DNA from: Erysipelotrichaceae bacterium
GTDB taxonomy: Bacteria; Bacillota_I; Bacilli_A; Erysipelotrichales; Erysipelotrichaceae
Length of the DNA stretch: 41,025 nt
Direction of reading: 5' to 3'
Assembly (NCBI GenBank): GCA_017459795.1
Contig: JAFUCG010000052.1
Span: 1 to 41,025 of the forward strand
Below, one piece after another: positions 39,965 through 41,025 of this stretch. Made by a program: the position numbers and the translations under genes. The notes under the pieces are model-generated. The model saw only the letters and a program-made list of their open reading frames with translations. It made no database searches and was not told the DNA's origin. Every line of letters starts with the position of its first letter. Position 1 is the first letter of the stretch.

Positions 39965-40687
39965 ATGAATTACGACAGTCCTTTCATTAAGATGCTGGAA
40001 ACGATAGCCAACATGCTCATAGTAAGTTTTCTGTGGGTACTGTTTTCATTGCCGGTAATTACCATCACTGCATCATGCAGTGCTCTTTACCATACCACCA
40101 ATAAGATCATTTTCGGCGTCGGTAAGGGCAATGGGGTATTTAAGGACTTCTTTGAAACCTATAAGCAGAATCTGATACCGGGAATAAAGTTATCATTGAT
40201 CACGGTAGTAGCCATTCTGTTTGTGCTGGAAGGCTTATGGACGGGTTACCAGTTCTATAAAGTCAGCATATTTGGCATGTTGTATTTCATGCTGGGTATT
40301 CTGATCACTTTTGTGGTCGTACCGGTAATCGTCTATGCACCGATCATGTTATCAAGATTTGATGCCCCGATACTGTCCATAATCAGAATGTCAGCTTACT
40401 TCGTACTTAAGAAGCCTCTGAAGGCAATATTAATTGTCATATTACTGGCCATAATGGTTCTTTTCGTTGATGTAGTGCCACTGGCACTGTTAATAGTCCC
40501 AGCCCTTTACATTGACCTGATCAGAGGATTAGTTGAAAAGGACATGCAGGCATTCATTAAGGAATATGAACTGGAAGAAAAAACTGAACCGGCAGTTAAT
40601 GAAGAAGATGAGGAAATAACTGAAGCTCAGTCATTAGCTGATCTGGATAAGAAACTTTCTGAAGGACGTAAGAGAGGTAAGAGATAA
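39965..40687 (+). CDS. YesL-like membrane protein (DUF624)
   Basis: A 240-residue protein with about five or six membrane segments and a charged C-terminal tail (about 200-240). [20 protein letters not shown] and [15 protein letters not shown] are characteristic of DUF624/YesL, which accompanies oligosaccharide importers and YesMN-type regulators. Its exact role is unknown. The stop overlaps the next start (TAATG). Confidence 0.88.
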   Translation: MNYDSPFIKMLETIANMLIVSFLWVLFSLPVITITASCSALYHTTNKIIFGVGKGNGVFKDFFETYKQNLIPGIKLSLITVVAILFVLEGLWTGYQFYKVSIFGMLYFMLGILITFVVVPVIVYAPIMLSRFDAPILSIIRMSAYFVLKKPLKAILIVILLAIMVLFVDVVPLALLIVPALYIDLIRGLVEKDMQAFIKEYELEEKTEPAVNEEDEEITEAQSLADLDKKLSEGRKRGKR

Positions 40688-41025
40688 TGCCTGAGATCAA
40701 ATTACTGGATGTTACTAAAATCTATCCTTTTCAGAAGGTCACAGGCTTATTCGGACGTAAGCAGCAGGAACTGATCCTCAAGCAGCAGAAATCCATGCCT
40801 CATCTTTCCAATGAAGGAGTAATAGCTCTTCAGCATTTTACTACTACCATTAAAGACGGTGAGTTTGTAGCTGTATTAGGACCTTCAGGCTCGGGTAAGA
40901 GCACCCTGTTAAGAGTTATCGCAGGGTTGGAATATCCTTCGGTAGGAATGGTCAGATTTGATGATGTGGACTTTAATGATGTAAGAGCTGAGGATAGAGA
41001 TGTAGCAATGGTTTTCCAGAACTAT
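40687..41025 (+). CDS. ABC ATPase of the UgpC/MalK type, cut by the window end
   Basis: The first 113 residues are present. [15 protein letters not shown] is the first strand and [10 protein letters not shown] the Walker A loop; the Q-loop VFQNY is the last visible piece. Between the first strand and GVIALQHF lies an insertion of about 30 residues, including GLFGRKQQE and MPHLSNE, comparable in position to that of the ATPase at 12853. It is probably the dedicated ATPase of the Lpl-type importer, which is notable because such systems often rely on a shared MsmX. Confidence 0.88.
   Translation, partial: MPEIKLLDVTKIYPFQKVTGLFGRKQQELILKQQKSMPHLSNEGVIALQHFTTTIKDGEFVAVLGPSGSGKSTLLRVIAGLEYPSVGMVRFDDVDFNDVRAEDRDVAMVFQNY

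Overview
The window looks like the chromosome of a low-GC Gram-positive bacterium of the Bacillota, most probably an Erysipelotrichaceae-type gut anaerobe. The evidence is lipoprotein signal peptides on both solute-binding proteins, a MurT/GatD pair, Ktr-type potassium uptake with a short KdpD-like sensor, strong AGGAGG/GGTGAT ribosome binding sites, and many short hairpin-plus-T-run terminators. The family assignment is inference. I see no rRNA, tRNA, CRISPR array or intact mobile element.

Layout. (1) 1-2.6 kb: possible tail of an upstream gene, a NimA-like flavoprotein followed by a small ORF with no standard start codon, methionine sulfoxide reductase MsrA, and an ATP-grasp protein. (2) 2.7-4.8 kb: a MurT/GatD pair in which the GatD partner has neither the catalytic cysteine nor the catalytic histidine. 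(3) 4.9-9.8 kb: a potassium operon with a small unknown protein, two RCK/TrkA proteins, a TrkH/KtrB channel and a KdpD/KdpE-like two-component system. (4) 9.8-14.8 kb: an HExxH membrane protein whose mRNA may be leaderless, an unexplained structured intergenic region with its own promoter, a lysophospholipase-like hydrolase, a C_GCAxxG_C_C protein, a leftward pair (MsmX/UgpC-type ATPase with a hairpin-rich leader, then an esterase), and a membrane protein. (5) 14.9-21.9 kb: a rightward operon of alpha/beta hydrolase, sialate O-acetylesterase-like protein, Nif3-like protein, CE2-like esterase, P-loop kinase and GH13_18 phosphorylase. (6) 22.0-27.0 kb: an FbpABC/AfuABC-like ABC transporter with a double-length permease and an ATPase carrying a large insertion. 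(7) 27.0-29.8 kb: a leftward operon of two esterases and a DUF3237-like protein. (8) 30.0-41.0 kb: a rightward Lpl-type transport operon with solute-binding protein, YesM-like kinase, AraC-type response regulator, unknown membrane protein, two permeases, a serine hydrolase, a polysaccharide deacetylase, a YesL/DUF624 protein and an ABC ATPase cut by the window edge.

How it fits together. From about 10.5 kb onward the theme is import and intracellular dismantling of acylated carbohydrates or glycosides. Nine different ester or amide hydrolases, none with an obvious signal peptide, are interleaved with two complete importers and a phosphorolytic module. The GH13_18 enzyme with its adjacent P-loop kinase may handle glucosylglycerate or a related alpha-glucoside, and the neighbouring anion-type transporter may bring it in. 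The substrate is inferred, not shown.

The most surprising feature is the MurT/GatD pair. The ligase active site looks intact but the glutaminase looks dead. In a lineage where some members make group B peptidoglycan, cross-linked through the alpha-carboxyl of D-Glu, such a pair could attach an amino acid rather than ammonia at that carboxyl.
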